Counted from the stretch's first letter, positions 17,013-26,517 are shown. The stretch is 64,000 nt of DNA from Desulfuromonadales bacterium (GCA_019429255.1 JAHYIY010000008.1:1-64000); one strand, 5' to 3'. The notes: generated by a model not told the origin, from the letters alone. Program-made: numbers and translations.

Positions 17013-18212
17013 TTATTTTCCTTTCTGTCGATGGGTGAGTGATCCGGAGAAATGCGGATCTAAAACGGTAACAATCAGGCTGACACCAACGCAAGCCGTT
17101 GCCAGCAGTAAGGGCAGGGCAAAGCCGTCGCGCAAGTCAGCCAGGCGCCCGGCGACTATTGGTCCGAGAACCTGACCGATCCCGAAGGCGGCGGTTAAAA
17201 AGGCGGCTATCCAGCGACTGTCGGCAGGCATGCGCCGCTGTCCTTCGGCAAGGGTTATGGCGACAATTCCCATGAAGGTGCCACCGAAACTGGCAGCAGC
17301 GAACAGCAGACCAATAACGGAGGTTGAAAAGACACTCACCAGGATGCCGCTAACCTGCAGGCTGTAGGCTGCCAGCAAAGCTGTGCGTGCAGAGGAGCGT
17401 CGTGCCAGCCAGGGCCAGAACAGGGTCGATGGTGCTGCCGCCAGCCCGACCGCCACCCAGCTCCAGGGAGCCAGCTGTAAAAGGTCGGGGGTAGCAGCAA
17501 TCAGGGCGACGATAAAGGTTGCTGACACCACATAACCTAGCCCTTCGAAAAAGTAGGCCAGTGCCAGAGGGTAGACGCTGGTGCGTTTGCTGTTGATGGG
17601 TGTGTCGACTGCCGGCGCTGTTAGTGCACCCTGTTGACGACCGATAAGAATACCGGCTCCGGCCAGCAGGGCAGCAGCGATGCCGGCACCAATCCAGGCC
17701 CCGCTCCAGCTCCAGTAGTGATCCAGTACGGGAATCAGCAATCCGGTCAAGGCGATCCCCAGACCAACCCCGCTGTAGAGCATACCCATGCGCTGGGCAA
17801 GGCCATGACGCCTGAGTACATCGCCAACCTCAGCGGAGATCAGTACAAAGAGTACAGCACTGGTCATGCCACTGATCAGGCGTAATCCACCCCACCAGAA
17901 AGCGGACAGGGTCAGCCCCATCAAGGCGGTGGTAAGGATGCATAAAATCAGTGAAGACCCGGTAAAAAGACGCATCCCCAGCAGGCGTGGGGAAACGGAA
18001 CAGAGGACGGCGCCGGCCAGATAGCCGAGATAATTGAGCCCAGCCAGCCAGCCGGCGAGGGTGTTGCTCATCCCCAGATCGCGCTGCATCAAAGGTAGAA
18101 TCGGCGTATAGGCAAAGCGACCGATCCCCATGGCCACCATCAGGCCGAGAATACCCCCGACAAGAACCAGATAGGCTGAAAAGTGATGAACCTTTTGATC
18201 AGGCATGGCCAT
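17013..18212 (-). CDS. YbfB/YjiJ family MFS transporter
   Basis: A 399-aa protein with about twelve membrane segments. GIGRFAYTPILPLM in the first helix is a hallmark of the YbfB/YjiJ branch of the major facilitator superfamily, and ALTGLLIPVLDHYWSWSGAW is a mid-protein conserved region. The substrate is unknown. It is followed immediately by the tautomerase gene, hinting at uptake or export of a keto/enol metabolite (inference). Confidence 0.85.
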   Translation of the reverse strand: MAMPDQKVHHFSAYLVLVGGILGLMVAMGIGRFAYTPILPLMQRDLGMSNTLAGWLAGLNYLGYLAGAVLCSVSPRLLGMRLFTGSSLILCILTTALMGLTLSAFWWGGLRLISGMTSAVLFVLISAEVGDVLRRHGLAQRMGMLYSGVGLGIALTGLLIPVLDHYWSWSGAWIGAGIAAALLAGAGILIGRQQGALTAPAVDTPINSKRTSVYPLALAYFFEGLGYVVSATFIVALIAATPDLLQLAPWSWVAVGLAAAPSTLFWPWLARRSSARTALLAAYSLQVSGILVSVFSTSVIGLLFAAASFGGTFMGIVAITLAEGQRRMPADSRWIAAFLTAAFGIGQVLGPIVAGRLADLRDGFALPLLLATACVGVSLIVTVLDPHFSGSLTHRQKGK

Positions 18213-18313
18213 CTTTTGAGTTAAGAGATGTGGACAGGATATTTCCTTGTTTCTGACCTTGAATATCGGTTACTTTGATTCGTCGTTGCAATGCTTTTTC
18301 GAGGATGCGTGTT

Positions 18314-18760
18314 GTGAAAAAATTAATTATTTATGCCTTGTTTGTTGTTTTAACTGCCGTTGGCATCTATTTCGGTTATGGCTATATGCAGGGGAAACGT
18401 TTTGATCCGACGGTTATTCCTTATGTTGAGCAGGCCATCCCCCAATTAAGTCGTTGGGACGTGGCTGCTACCAGGGCGCTGCTTGACGAGGAAGCCTTAA
18501 GACGGGTCAGTGATGACGATCTGGCCAAGATGATGGATTATCTCACCCGCATCGGTGAGCTGCAGTCCTTTGACAAGCCGCGCTTCAGGTCAACCAGTAA
18601 AGCCATGACTACCGGTGCCATTGAACGGGATGTCGTAACCTACCGGGTCAAGGCCAACTATAGCTCGGGTCCGGTGGAAATCACCTTGAGTCTGGTTGAG
18701 CGGAGCGGCGACTATGCCCTGCTGCATTTTAATTTTCAGTCGCAGGCGCTGGCACCCTGA
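18314..18760 (+). CDS. Hypothetical protein with N-terminal membrane anchor
   Basis: GTG at 18314 (KKLIIYALFVVLTAVGIYFG) is chosen over the tracked 18275 because GAGG lies nine bases upstream; ATG at 18305 is possible. A single N-terminal hydrophobic helix is followed by a roughly 120-residue soluble domain ending YALLHFNFQSQAL, resembling small periplasmic NTF2/DUF4019-like folds. No catalytic motif is seen, and the family is not recognised with confidence. Confidence 0.7.
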   Translation: MKKLIIYALFVVLTAVGIYFGYGYMQGKRFDPTVIPYVEQAIPQLSRWDVAATRALLDEEALRRVSDDDLAKMMDYLTRIGELQSFDKPRFRSTSKAMTTGAIERDVVTYRVKANYSSGPVEITLSLVERSGDYALLHFNFQSQALAP

Positions 18761-18846
18761 CCATCTTGCCTGGAAACACTACCAGCGCTAGAATCATTCT
18801 AAATCAGTAGTGGTATAATAGGAAGGCCAACTGAAAAGGACTGGTT

Positions 18847-19341
18847 ATGAGCTATCTGCGCACCCTGAATCTTTGTACATTTCTCCTTTTTTTCCTGTTC
18901 TTAAGTGGTTGTCAGTCAACTACCGGGCATTACCTGGGCGCCCTCGCAGATGAGGAGGCAGTCACAGCAATTACCCCGGTTGTGGATGCCCAGCAGCACT
19001 GGGAAGAACTCTATGTGACGGTTGATAGTCGCCTGATGCGCGAAGAAGACCAATTCCGGATGACGGGATGGCTGTCTTTTTCTCAGCATTCACGGATGAT
19101 GTATACCCGGGTTGCCGATGTCGAATTGACATTGTTTCTGCTGGATACTGACGATCTGGTGGTTGATTATCGCAAGGCGACTCATTTTAAGGGCTTAAGC
19201 ACTGAGGATCGAATTCCCTTTACCGTGACCCTGCCTCTGGCTGATCAGGCTGTCGCCTATACCTTCGGTTATCAGATTACCCTTATTGATGATGAGGGGG
19301 TCTCTACGACTAACTGGTTTTATCCCCGTACCCGCCACTAG
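18847..19341 (+). CDS. Hypothetical lipoprotein
   Basis: 164 aa with a lipoprotein signal: hydrophobic FLLFFLFLSGC, Cys at about residue 22. The mature part is rich in beta-prone, acidic segments (VELTLFLLDTDDLVVDY, then FTVTLPLADQAVAYTFGYQ), suggesting a small beta-sandwich periplasmic domain. ATG follows AAAAGGACTGGTT. It has the same orientation as the preceding anchored protein, about 85 bp away; a joint envelope role is possible but unproven. Confidence 0.75.
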   Translation: MSYLRTLNLCTFLLFFLFLSGCQSTTGHYLGALADEEAVTAITPVVDAQQHWEELYVTVDSRLMREEDQFRMTGWLSFSQHSRMMYTRVADVELTLFLLDTDDLVVDYRKATHFKGLSTEDRIPFTVTLPLADQAVAYTFGYQITLIDDEGVSTTNWFYPRTRH

Positions 19342-19465
19342 CTGAAGGACCTCAACGCGAAGAAGGCATTTTTTTGATCCGGTTTCTAGTTTGTCTGGCC
19401 GGACAGTGATTTTCTGCGTACAATGTCCCGCTATGTCTGATTGATCACCTCAATGTTTCTTCTTT

Positions 19466-19621
19466 GTAGCTGTTCAGCACCGGGCCTTTGAATCCTATGT
19501 CAAGGGACGCGATTGTTTCCCGTTGGGTCATCCATGACCGCTTTTTGTCGCCGTCCATGGCGACAAAAACCCTTGCCACAGGATTCAAAGGCCCTGCGCA
19601 AGGATAGAGCTGAATAGTTAC
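19466..19621 (+). mobile_element. MITE-like element, family 1, copy B
   Basis: 156 bp, from GTAGCTGTTCAGC to GCTGAATAGTTAC. CTTCTTT occurs on both sides (19459-19465 and 19622-19628), a likely target duplication. The outer stem GGGCCTTTGAATCCT/AGGATTCAAAGGCCC is a perfect 15 bp. The GTCGCC...GGCGAC and GGTCAT...ATGACC internal hairpins are intact. It occupies most of the 302-bp gap before tex, which holds no other gene. Confidence 0.87.
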
Positions 19622-19643
19622 CTTCTTTTTTTATAGGACACCA

Positions 19644-21953
19644 ATGACTCAATTACCCCCGTTGGATGTGATCGCCCTGCTGCGCGAGGATACCGGCCTG
19701 GCGCCGGGATCAATCAAGCAGACTGTTGCCTTGCTGGAAGAAGGGGCCACGGTTCCCTTTATTGCCCGCTACCGCAAAGAGGCAACCGGTGAGCTGGATG
19801 AAGTGCAGATTCGTCTGATTGAAGAACGCCTGGCCTACCATAAGGAACTGGACGAGCGGCGCCGAACGATCCTTAAAACCATTGATGAACAGGGCAAGCT
19901 GACGCCGGAATTGCAGGCACGTATTCTCGCCTGCCGGCAGAAGACCGAGCTGGAAGATCTCTATCTGCCCTACAAGCCGAAGCGCCGCACCAAGGCGACC
20001 ATCGCCAAAGAACAGGGGCTCGAACCCCTGGCGCAACAGCTTCTTGCTGCTAAGGGCGCTGCGATTGATCTGCACCAGTTGGCTGCACCTTTTGTTAACG
20101 CCGAACTGGGGGTTGCGGATGAGGCTGCGGCCTTGCAGGGAGCCGGTCATATTGTTGCCGAACAGTTTGCCGACACCGCCGCGGCCAGAGCACTGGTTCG
20201 GGAGCTGACCTGGGAACAGGGGATCTTCCGTTCTGGGCCGGCCCGTGGCAAGGAAGGGGCGGTAAGTAAATACGAGATGTACTACGATTTCAGCGAACCG
20301 CTAAAACAGATCCCCTCCCATCGCATGCTTGCCATGCGCCGGGGTGAAAAAGAAGAGTTTCTGCGCTTGCAGATCGAGGCGCCGGAGGAGGAAATTCTCG
20401 GACGTCTGGCGCAGCTGCTGATACCCAAGGGTTCCGCCTGCCGGGAATGGTTGCTGGCGGTTGTTGCTGATGCCTACGCGCGCCTGATCACCCCTTCCAT
20501 CGAGGTGGAGTTGCGCCTGCAGGCCAAGCAGCAGGCTGATGAAGAGGCGATCCGGGTGTTTGCCGAGAACCTGCGCAATCTGCTTCTCGCCGCTCCGGCC
20601 GGGAGCCGTCGGGTGCTCGGGGTTGATCCTGGTTTACGAACCGGGTCCAAATTGGCGGCGGTGGATGACACCGGACGTTTTCTCGACCATGTTACCATTT
20701 ACCCCCATACCGGGGGTGGTCGGGCAGGCAGTGCCGGGAAGGATCTGTTGCAGCTGATCAATAAGCATGACATTGAGATGGTGGCGATTGGCAACGGCAC
20801 CGCCGGGCGTGAAATGGAGCAGTTTGTCCGCGCGGCGCTCAAGGAGGCTGGTAAAAAACTACCGGTAGTTATGATTAGTGAAGCTGGTGCCAGCGTTTAT
20901 TCGGCTTCCGATATCGCCCGCGAGGAGTTCCCTGATCTTGATCTGACCGTGCGCGGCGCCATCTCCATCGCCCGACGCCTGCAGGATCCCCTGGCCGAGT
21001 TGGTCAAGGTCGATCCTAAAAATATCGGTGTTGGTCAATATCAGCACGATGTCAGCCAGAGCGCGTTGAAAAAATCCCTCGATCAGGTGGTCGAATCGTG
21101 CGTCAACTATGTCGGCGTTGATCTCAATACCGCCAGTTGGGCCCTGCTCGGGTTCGTTTCGGGAATTGGTGAACATCTGGCGAAAGGGATTGTCCGCTAT
21201 CGTGATGAGCAGGGAGCTTTTGCTACCCGCAAACAGTTGCTCAAGGTTCCCCGTTTTGGTCAGAAGGCCTTTGAACAGGCTGCCGGCTTTCTGCGCATTC
21301 GTCAGGGCAGTGAACCCCTCGATAATACCGCGGTTCACCCCGAGCGCTACCAGTTAGTGGCGACCATGGCCAGGGACGCGGGGATTGATGTGGCGACCCT
21401 GATCCGTCGCCCGGAGCTGCTCGATCAGATTGATCTGAAAGCCTATGTGCGTGAAGATGTCGGTCTACCGACCTTGCGCGATATTGTCGCCGAGCTGAAA
21501 AAACCCGGTCGTGATCCGCGTGAATCCTTTGTTGCCAGTAGTTTTCGTGAGGATGTCACCGGCATGGATGATCTTAAGGAGGGGATGACCCTGAGTGGTA
21601 TCGTCACCAACGTTGCTGCTTTTGGCGCTTTTGTCGACATCGGCGTTCATCAGGATGGGCTGATGCATGTCAGCCAGCTCGCCGATCGCTTTATCAAAAA
21701 TCCGGCTGAGGTGGTCAAGGTTGGCCAGCAGGTGCAGGTACGGGTATTGGAGGTGGATACCCAGCGTAAGCGGATTTCACTGACGATGCGCAGTGGCGAG
21801 GTTAACAGGGAGAAGCCGGTCGCTATGCGTTCAAGCAAGGATACGATGAGCCCTAAAGCGCAAAACAAGCAGCAGACTTCTGCTCCGGCGGGACCGACGA
21901 ATCTGGCCGCAGCGCTGAAAAAGTCGGGCTTTCGGGTGAGCAAGAAGAAATAG
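19644..21953 (+). CDS. tex: Tex family RNA-binding transcription accessory protein
   Basis: 769 aa. In order: N-terminal helical Tex domain, YqgF/RuvX-like domain beginning VDPGLRTGSKLAAVDDTG at about 330, tandem helix-hairpin-helix modules (GFVSGIGEHLAKGIVRYR, then LLKVPRFGQKAFEQAAGFL at about 510-550) and a C-terminal S1 domain (GIVTNVAAFGAFVDIG). Tex binds nucleic acid and influences transcription; the mechanism is poorly defined. Two MITE copies now separate its stop from the TM2 gene. Confidence 0.94.
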   Translation: MTQLPPLDVIALLREDTGLAPGSIKQTVALLEEGATVPFIARYRKEATGELDEVQIRLIEERLAYHKELDERRRTILKTIDEQGKLTPELQARILACRQKTELEDLYLPYKPKRRTKATIAKEQGLEPLAQQLLAAKGAAIDLHQLAAPFVNAELGVADEAAALQGAGHIVAEQFADTAAARALVRELTWEQGIFRSGPARGKEGAVSKYEMYYDFSEPLKQIPSHRMLAMRRGEKEEFLRLQIEAPEEEILGRLAQLLIPKGSACREWLLAVVADAYARLITPSIEVELRLQAKQQADEEAIRVFAENLRNLLLAAPAGSRRVLGVDPGLRTGSKLAAVDDTGRFLDHVTIYPHTGGGRAGSAGKDLLQLINKHDIEMVAIGNGTAGREMEQFVRAALKEAGKKLPVVMISEAGASVYSASDIAREEFPDLDLTVRGAISIARRLQDPLAELVKVDPKNIGVGQYQHDVSQSALKKSLDQVVESCVNYVGVDLNTASWALLGFVSGIGEHLAKGIVRYRDEQGAFATRKQLLKVPRFGQKAFEQAAGFLRIRQGSEPLDNTAVHPERYQLVATMARDAGIDVATLIRRPELLDQIDLKAYVREDVGLPTLRDIVAELKKPGRDPRESFVASSFREDVTGMDDLKEGMTLSGIVTNVAAFGAFVDIGVHQDGLMHVSQLADRFIKNPAEVVKVGQQVQVRVLEVDTQRKRISLTMRSGEVNREKPVAMRSSKDTMSPKAQNKQQTSAPAGPTNLAAALKKSGFRVSKKK

Positions 21954-21956
21954 GAG

Positions 21957-22247
21957 TTGTCGGTTGGAGCCGGGTCGGGGATCCTGTGCCAAGGGACGCT
22001 TTTCGTCATCCATGACCGCTTGACTGTCGCCGTCCATGGCGACAGACACCCTTGTCACAGGCCCCCCGACCCGCCGGCAACAAGGATGGGTTTAAAATAG
22101 TGTATCTGTTCAGCACCGGATCGGGGATCCTATGTCAAGGGACGCTTTTCGTCATCCATGACCGCTTGACTGTCGCCGTCCATGGCGACAGACACCCTTG
22201 TCACAGGCCCCCCGACCCGGCAACAAGGATGGTTTTAAAATAGTTAC
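21957..22247 (+). mobile_element. Tandem pair of MITE-like elements, family 1, copies C and D
   Basis: Copy C (about 21957-22100) and copy D (about 22102-22247) are near-identical and head-to-tail. AATAGGAG flanks the pair exactly (21949-21956 and 22248-22255), an 8-bp target duplication. One half contains the tex stop codon and the other the TM2 gene's ribosome binding site. The outer stem here is GGGTCGGGGATCCTGTG against CACAGGCCCCCCGACCC, a different sequence from copies A/B but still paired. This fills the 307-bp tex/TM2 gap. Confidence 0.87.
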
Positions 22248-22260
22248 AATAGGAGAAGTT

Positions 22261-22671
22261 ATGTACGGCGAAAAAACCCACTCACTGCTGATCGGCTATG
22301 TCCTGTGGATCTTCGGGTTTATGGGGTCACACCGTTTTTACTACGGACGCTCCATCAGCGGCACCATCTATTTTTTCACCCTGGGTCTGTTCTTTATCGG
22401 CTGGATTGTTGATCTGTTTCTGATTCCCGGAATGGATCGGGACGCCGATCTGCGCTACAGTCATGGCATCAAAGACTATAACGTCACCTGGATTCTCATG
22501 ACCTTCCTCGGTATCTTCGGGGTGCACCGCTTTTATCTGGGTAAGTGGATCACCGGACTCATCTGGTTTTTTACCGGCGGCCTGTTTCTGGTCGGTTACC
22601 TCTACGATTTCTGGACCCTCAACGAACAGGTGGATGAGGTCAATCGTCATAAATTTATCCAGATCGTCTGA
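22261..22671 (+). CDS. TM2 domain-containing membrane protein
   Basis: ATG at 22261 with AATAGGAG upstream gives 136 aa; the tracked 22198 start reads into the MITE. Two TM2-type units are visible: FGFMGSHRFYYGRSISGTIY and FLGIFGVHRFYLGKWITGLI, each a helix-turn-helix membrane hairpin with the G-x-H-RFY signature. TM2 proteins are small inner-membrane proteins of undefined function. Removing the MITEs would place this gene right behind tex, so an ancestral tex-TM2 operon is likely. Confidence 0.86.
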   Translation: MYGEKTHSLLIGYVLWIFGFMGSHRFYYGRSISGTIYFFTLGLFFIGWIVDLFLIPGMDRDADLRYSHGIKDYNVTWILMTFLGIFGVHRFYLGKWITGLIWFFTGGLFLVGYLYDFWTLNEQVDEVNRHKFIQIV

Positions 22672-22685
22672 GCCTCTGCTATTTC

Positions 22686-23810
22686 TTATCTCAACGCCAG
22701 GGCGGCATAGATCCGCGCGGCATCTTCAACCTCGGCAAAACTGGTCTGTTCATCGGCGGTATGGGCAGTTTCGAGGGAGCCGGGACCGAGGATCAGCGGT
22801 TTGCTGCCGGCCTGAAAAAACAGGTTGCCGTCTGAATGGGAGCGAAAGGGTACCAGATTTAATGGCAGGTTGAGGCGCGGATAAACCTCTTCCAGAATGC
22901 TGATGGTGTTGTCCTCCGGCGCAAGTTGATAGCCACCGGCCTCAAAGTTAAAAACCACCTCAAGATCCAGCCCTTTGATTGAACTGCGGGCCTGCTCCAG
23001 GGTTTTTTCGATGATGGTACGCACCGTCACCGGGCTTAAATCGGGCGACAGATGCAGGTCGATCATCGCTTCACAACGGTCAGGTACGACAAATCCTGCC
23101 CGCGATGAGCTCATTTCACGAATTGAATAAACCAGTTTGGTCGCCTGCTGACGAAATGCGGTTGATCGTTCGATCTGCAACAGTACCCGCAGCATCGACT
23201 CGATGGCATTGTGCCCAAGTTCCGGCAGGGAGGAGTGGATGCGCCGCCCCTGGGTGATGAGGGTGACCTCCATATAGCCGTAGTGGTCGAAGGCCGGGAG
23301 CAGGGCGGTCGGTTCACCGATAATCACCGAACGCGGGCAGCACTCTTCAAGAAACCGGGCGCTGCCGTCACCATTCTCCTCCTCACCGACAACCAAGAGC
23401 AGCCCGAGGGACGGACGCTGATCTTCCGGCAGGGTGGCCAGGGCGGTCCAGGCTTCCACCATGGCAGCGCAGCCACCTTTCATGTCAGCACTGCCTAAGC
23501 CCCGAATAACGCCCCATTCTTCAACCGCTGCATACTCATCAATATCCCAGGCGGGAACCGTATCAACATGGCCGACCAGATAGAGGTCAGGGCTGTCACT
23601 GCCCATGGTGGCAATCAGATTGAAGCGCTCTTCTTCATCGACGATCTGGCGTCGTACCTGGGTTCCAGTGGCGCGTAACTGCTCTTCAAGGAACAGCTGA
23701 ATATCCTCCTCTTTGCCGGAAGGGGAATAAATATCGATCATGTCGATGAGGTTTTTTTTCAGGCGGTCAGGATCAATGTTATGCCAAACCTGTTCGAGGC
23801 GCGATGTCAT
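22686..23810 (-). CDS. M20 family metallopeptidase (ArgE/DapE-like deacylase)
   Basis: 374 aa with the two-zinc M20 signature: VGHVDTVP (first metal His and Asp), GLGSADMKGG (bridging Asp), VVGEEENGDGS (catalytic Glu-Glu), GEPT, and a C-terminal H in ETAHTADE. The lid/dimerisation domain is inserted in the middle. It probably removes an acyl group from an amino acid or dipeptide, but ArgE, DapE and aminoacylase subfamilies cannot be separated by eye. The GNAT gene lies 3 bp upstream, suggesting an acetyl-transfer/deacylation pair (inference). Confidence 0.85.
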   Translation of the reverse strand: MTSRLEQVWHNIDPDRLKKNLIDMIDIYSPSGKEEDIQLFLEEQLRATGTQVRRQIVDEEERFNLIATMGSDSPDLYLVGHVDTVPAWDIDEYAAVEEWGVIRGLGSADMKGGCAAMVEAWTALATLPEDQRPSLGLLLVVGEEENGDGSARFLEECCPRSVIIGEPTALLPAFDHYGYMEVTLITQGRRIHSSLPELGHNAIESMLRVLLQIERSTAFRQQATKLVYSIREMSSSRAGFVVPDRCEAMIDLHLSPDLSPVTVRTIIEKTLEQARSSIKGLDLEVVFNFEAGGYQLAPEDNTISILEEVYPRLNLPLNLVPFRSHSDGNLFFQAGSKPLILGPGSLETAHTADEQTSFAEVEDAARIYAALALR

Positions 23811-23813
23811 CAG

Positions 23814-24368
23814 CTAGTCCTTTTTTCTCTTTTTTTTGCGTGAACGAGACAGGTTCAAGGTCATATAGACGTGTTTCTGGATATGACCGAAGCCAAGTTT
23901 TTCAAAGAAGCGAATACCGGCCTGGTTGTCGGCATCGGTATCAATAATAATCATCCGTACCCCTTGATCCTTCATACGCCCTTTAAGTTCATCGAACAAC
24001 TTTTGACCGGTTCCCCCCTTTTGCAGACCAGGGCGAACGCCGATCCAGACCAGGTAGCCATATTTCCATGACGAATGCTGCTTTTCGACGGTGGTTCCCA
24101 GGGCAAAACCGATAATTTCGTCCGCTAATTCGGCCACCAGACAGAGTTCACTGTCGGAGTTGAACAGGGTGGTAATTTCGTACTCATCCCAGGTGCGGTA
24201 CATGCTGGGTGAAAAGTCGGAGGTGAACAACCGTTCCCCCAGGTGAAATACCGCCGCCATATCGTCGATGGTCATCTGGCGGATATCCAGTTCGTCAGCA
24301 AATTCTTCTTTGTTCATTGCGGGCACCATCAGCAATTGTAAAAGGGTAAAATCAGAATCAATACTCAT
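23814..24368 (-). CDS. GNAT family N-acetyltransferase
   Basis: 184 aa. The acetyl-CoA-binding motif is VRPGLQKGGTGQKLFDELKG, preceded by a beta strand YLVWIGV, with the ADNQAGIRFFEKLGFG motif at the C-terminus. The tail is strongly basic (RSRKKKRKKD). The tracked start at 24368 lacks a good Shine-Dalgarno; Met18 (NKEEFADELDIRQMT) is an alternative. It is 3 bp from the M20 peptidase. The acceptor substrate is unknown. Confidence 0.82.
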   Translation of the reverse strand: MSIDSDFTLLQLLMVPAMNKEEFADELDIRQMTIDDMAAVFHLGERLFTSDFSPSMYRTWDEYEITTLFNSDSELCLVAELADEIIGFALGTTVEKQHSSWKYGYLVWIGVRPGLQKGGTGQKLFDELKGRMKDQGVRMIIIDTDADNQAGIRFFEKLGFGHIQKHVYMTLNLSRSRKKKRKKD

Positions 24369-24535
24369 AGATAGCAGAAAAGCCTAGCCAAGATAAGATT
24401 CCTTTGTACAATGTTTGCGATAAATTTTGTCCGGTAGTCGAGGATACGGTTTTTTGATATACCGGTGGCGGTGATGGGAACAGGCAATCCGTCGTCGCTG
24501 TTGTTTTCCAGTTCCTTCAAACGGGTTAACGGCAT
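24365..24535 (-). CDS. Possible small protein upstream of GNAT (56 aa)
   Basis: Frame open from before 24535 to a TGA that overlaps the GNAT ATG. The translated stretch (PLTRLKELENNSDDGLPVP, and just upstream CYRLPPCRNDRLICSGVN) looks protein-like and continues back to the bacterioferritin terminator, so the true gene may be longer and begin at a non-ATG codon. No convincing ribosome binding site was found. It could equally be a decayed gene. Confidence 0.35.
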   Translation of the reverse strand: MPLTRLKELENNSDDGLPVPITATGISKNRILDYRTKFIANIVQRNLILARLFCYL

Positions 24536-24637
24536 ATTAACACCGCTGCAGATGAGTCGGTCGTTGCGGCATGGGGGGAGTCTGTAGCAGGTGACTATCT
24601 TTTTCTCACCCTGCAGATACTGGATTTGAGATTTGAA

Positions 24638-24672
24638 ATAACAAGGCACCCTTGAACAGGGTGCCTTGTTAT
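24638..24672 (-). terminator. Rho-independent terminator after bacterioferritin gene
   Basis: ATAACAAGGCACCC and GGGTGCCTTGTTAT form a perfect 14-bp stem with a 7-nt loop just past the stop; on the minus strand TTATTTCAAAT follows. Confidence 0.85.
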
Positions 24673-24677
24673 AGCGG

Positions 24678-25178
24678 TTATCCGGCTGCGCCACCCATGG
24701 TGCGGCGGGCTTTACTGCGCTCAATCGACTGCAGGGCCAGGTATTCCGTGCCGAAGCGGGCAATATTATCAATCTCGTTGTCATATTGATCGTAGTGGCG
24801 TTCTTCATCAACAACCAGCTGTTCAAACAGTCTCTTTGATACCGAGTCGGCATTGTTGCCGCACTCATTCGCCCAGCGGTTGTAGTCAAGGGCGCTCTGC
24901 TCTTCCATGGCCTTGGCCATCTGCAGCATCTCTTTGACCTCGGTCACTTTCTTCACATCACCGGAAGCCTTCATTTCCACATCGCCGCCGAGAAAGAGGA
25001 TGCGCTCGGCCAGATTTTCAACGTGCATCATTTCCTCGATGGCGGTTTTCTTAAACAGATCGGCGAGCAGGTCATAGCCCTGGTCGTCGCAGTGAAAATG
25101 AAAATACATGTACTGGTGCAGAGCAGTGATTTCCTCGGCCACAGCCTGGTTGAGCAGAACGACACTTTTCTCATGCAT
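24678..25178 (-). CDS. Bacterioferritin-type ferritin-like protein
   Basis: 166 aa, a four-helix ferritin-like protein. The EEITALHQYMYFHFHCDD helix, EEMMHVENLAERILFLGG (ExxH ferroxidase ligands) and DEERHYDQYDNEID supply the di-iron site. It should oxidise and store iron in the cytosol. ATG follows TAAGGAGATATTGTT. It is 36 bp downstream of dapL and ends in a strong terminator, so it may be the last gene of that transcript or have its own promoter. Confidence 0.9.
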   Translation of the reverse strand: MHEKSVVLLNQAVAEEITALHQYMYFHFHCDDQGYDLLADLFKKTAIEEMMHVENLAERILFLGGDVEMKASGDVKKVTEVKEMLQMAKAMEEQSALDYNRWANECGNNADSVSKRLFEQLVVDEERHYDQYDNEIDNIARFGTEYLALQSIERSKARRTMGGAAG

Positions 25179-25213
25179 AACAATATCTCCTTAATGATTG
25201 TCGGGGTGGATTG

Positions 25214-26449
25214 CTACTTGCCCCAGGTGTCACGAATCCGTTGTACAGCAGTCTCGACATTGCTGCGCTCGCCAAAAGCCGAAAGACGGAAATAGCCTTC
25301 GCCGCTGGGCCCGAAACCGCTGCCCGGCGTGCCGACGACGTGGCATTCGTTTAACAGTTTATCAAAAAAATCCCAGCTGCTTAGTCCTTCAGGGGTTTTT
25401 AGCCAGATGTAGGGAGCATCGACGCCACCATAACATTCGATACCGGCGGCCTGTAGTCCTTCACGGATAATCCGGGCGTTTTCCATGTAGTAATTGATGA
25501 TGTCACGGGTCTGCTGCCAGCCCTCATCCGAGTAGACCGCAGCCGCAGCACGCTGTACCGGGTAGGAAGCCCCATTGAACTTGGTAGTGACGCGGCGCTT
25601 CCAGAGCTTGTTGATGCTGTACTCTTCGCCGCTTGCAGTCGTTCCGGTGAGTTGCTCCGGCACCACCACCAGGCCGCAGCGCACACCGGTAAAACCGGCG
25701 GTTTTGGAGAAGGAGCGGAACTCAATGGCACACTCCTTGGCACCTTCAATTTCGTAAATAGAGTGGGGGATGTCGGGGGTGGTGATAAAGGCTTCATAGG
25801 CGGCATCGAAGAAGATGATGGCATCATTGGCACGGGCGTAATCGACCCACTTTTTCAGCTCTTGCTTGCCGGCGACGGTGCCGGTCGGATTGTTGGGGAA
25901 GCACAGGTAGATGATGTCGACTTTTTCCTTGGGCAGATCGGGAATAAAGTTATTTTCGGCGGTAAAGGGCATGTAGACGATCCCTTTATAGTAGCCCTTT
26001 TCATCAGCTTCACCGGTGCGCCCCACCATGACGTTGGTGTCGTTGTAGACCGGATAGACCGGATCGCCGATAGCAACAATGTTATCGAGGGCAAAGATGT
26101 CGAGAATGTTAGCACAGTCGCACTTGGAACCGTCGGAAATGAAGATTTCGTTGGTAGTCAACTCAACACCCAACGGCTTATAACTTTTGTCGATAATCAC
26201 CTGTGACAGCCATTCATAGCCTTGTTCCGGGCCGTAACCGGCGAAGTTTTCTGTTGTTGCAAGATCATCAATGGCCTGATGGAAAGCTTGAATAACCGCC
26301 GGCGCGAGGGGACGAGTGACATCGCCAATCCCTAAGCGAATGACCTTGGCTTGCGGGTTTGCTTTGCTGAATTCAGTTACCCGGCGACCAATTTCAGGGA
26401 ACAGGTAACCGGCTTTAAGTTTCAGATAGTGATCATTGATACGTGCCAT
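25214..26449 (-). CDS. dapL: LL-diaminopimelate aminotransferase
   Basis: ATG at 26449 ([19 protein letters not shown]) is used; the tracked 26497 adds a leader not found in the family. 411 aa, normal length. The PLP lysine lies in [14 protein letters not shown], with CFPNNPTGT and the substrate-binding [15 protein letters not shown]. It converts tetrahydrodipicolinate directly to LL-diaminopimelate, bypassing succinylated intermediates; this route is typical of Geobacter relatives. It is last of the dapA-dapB-dapL series. Confidence 0.95.
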   Translation of the reverse strand: MARINDHYLKLKAGYLFPEIGRRVTEFSKANPQAKVIRLGIGDVTRPLAPAVIQAFHQAIDDLATTENFAGYGPEQGYEWLSQVIIDKSYKPLGVELTTNEIFISDGSKCDCANILDIFALDNIVAIGDPVYPVYNDTNVMVGRTGEADEKGYYKGIVYMPFTAENNFIPDLPKEKVDIIYLCFPNNPTGTVAGKQELKKWVDYARANDAIIFFDAAYEAFITTPDIPHSIYEIEGAKECAIEFRSFSKTAGFTGVRCGLVVVPEQLTGTTASGEEYSINKLWKRRVTTKFNGASYPVQRAAAAVYSDEGWQQTRDIINYYMENARIIREGLQAAGIECYGGVDAPYIWLKTPEGLSSWDFFDKLLNECHVVGTPGSGFGPSGEGYFRLSAFGERSNVETAVQRIRDTWGK

Positions 26450-26517
26450 GTTTAGAACTTTCTCTCTGGTAAAATACAATGAAATGATTCGGGACATGAA
26501 AATATCAGTACGGTTTT

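Noticed and set aside
24365-24889. 174-aa minus-strand ORF as tracked
   Set aside because: Its first half overlaps the bacterioferritin gene in another frame and crosses its terminator; only the 3' third is considered, as a weak small ORF.
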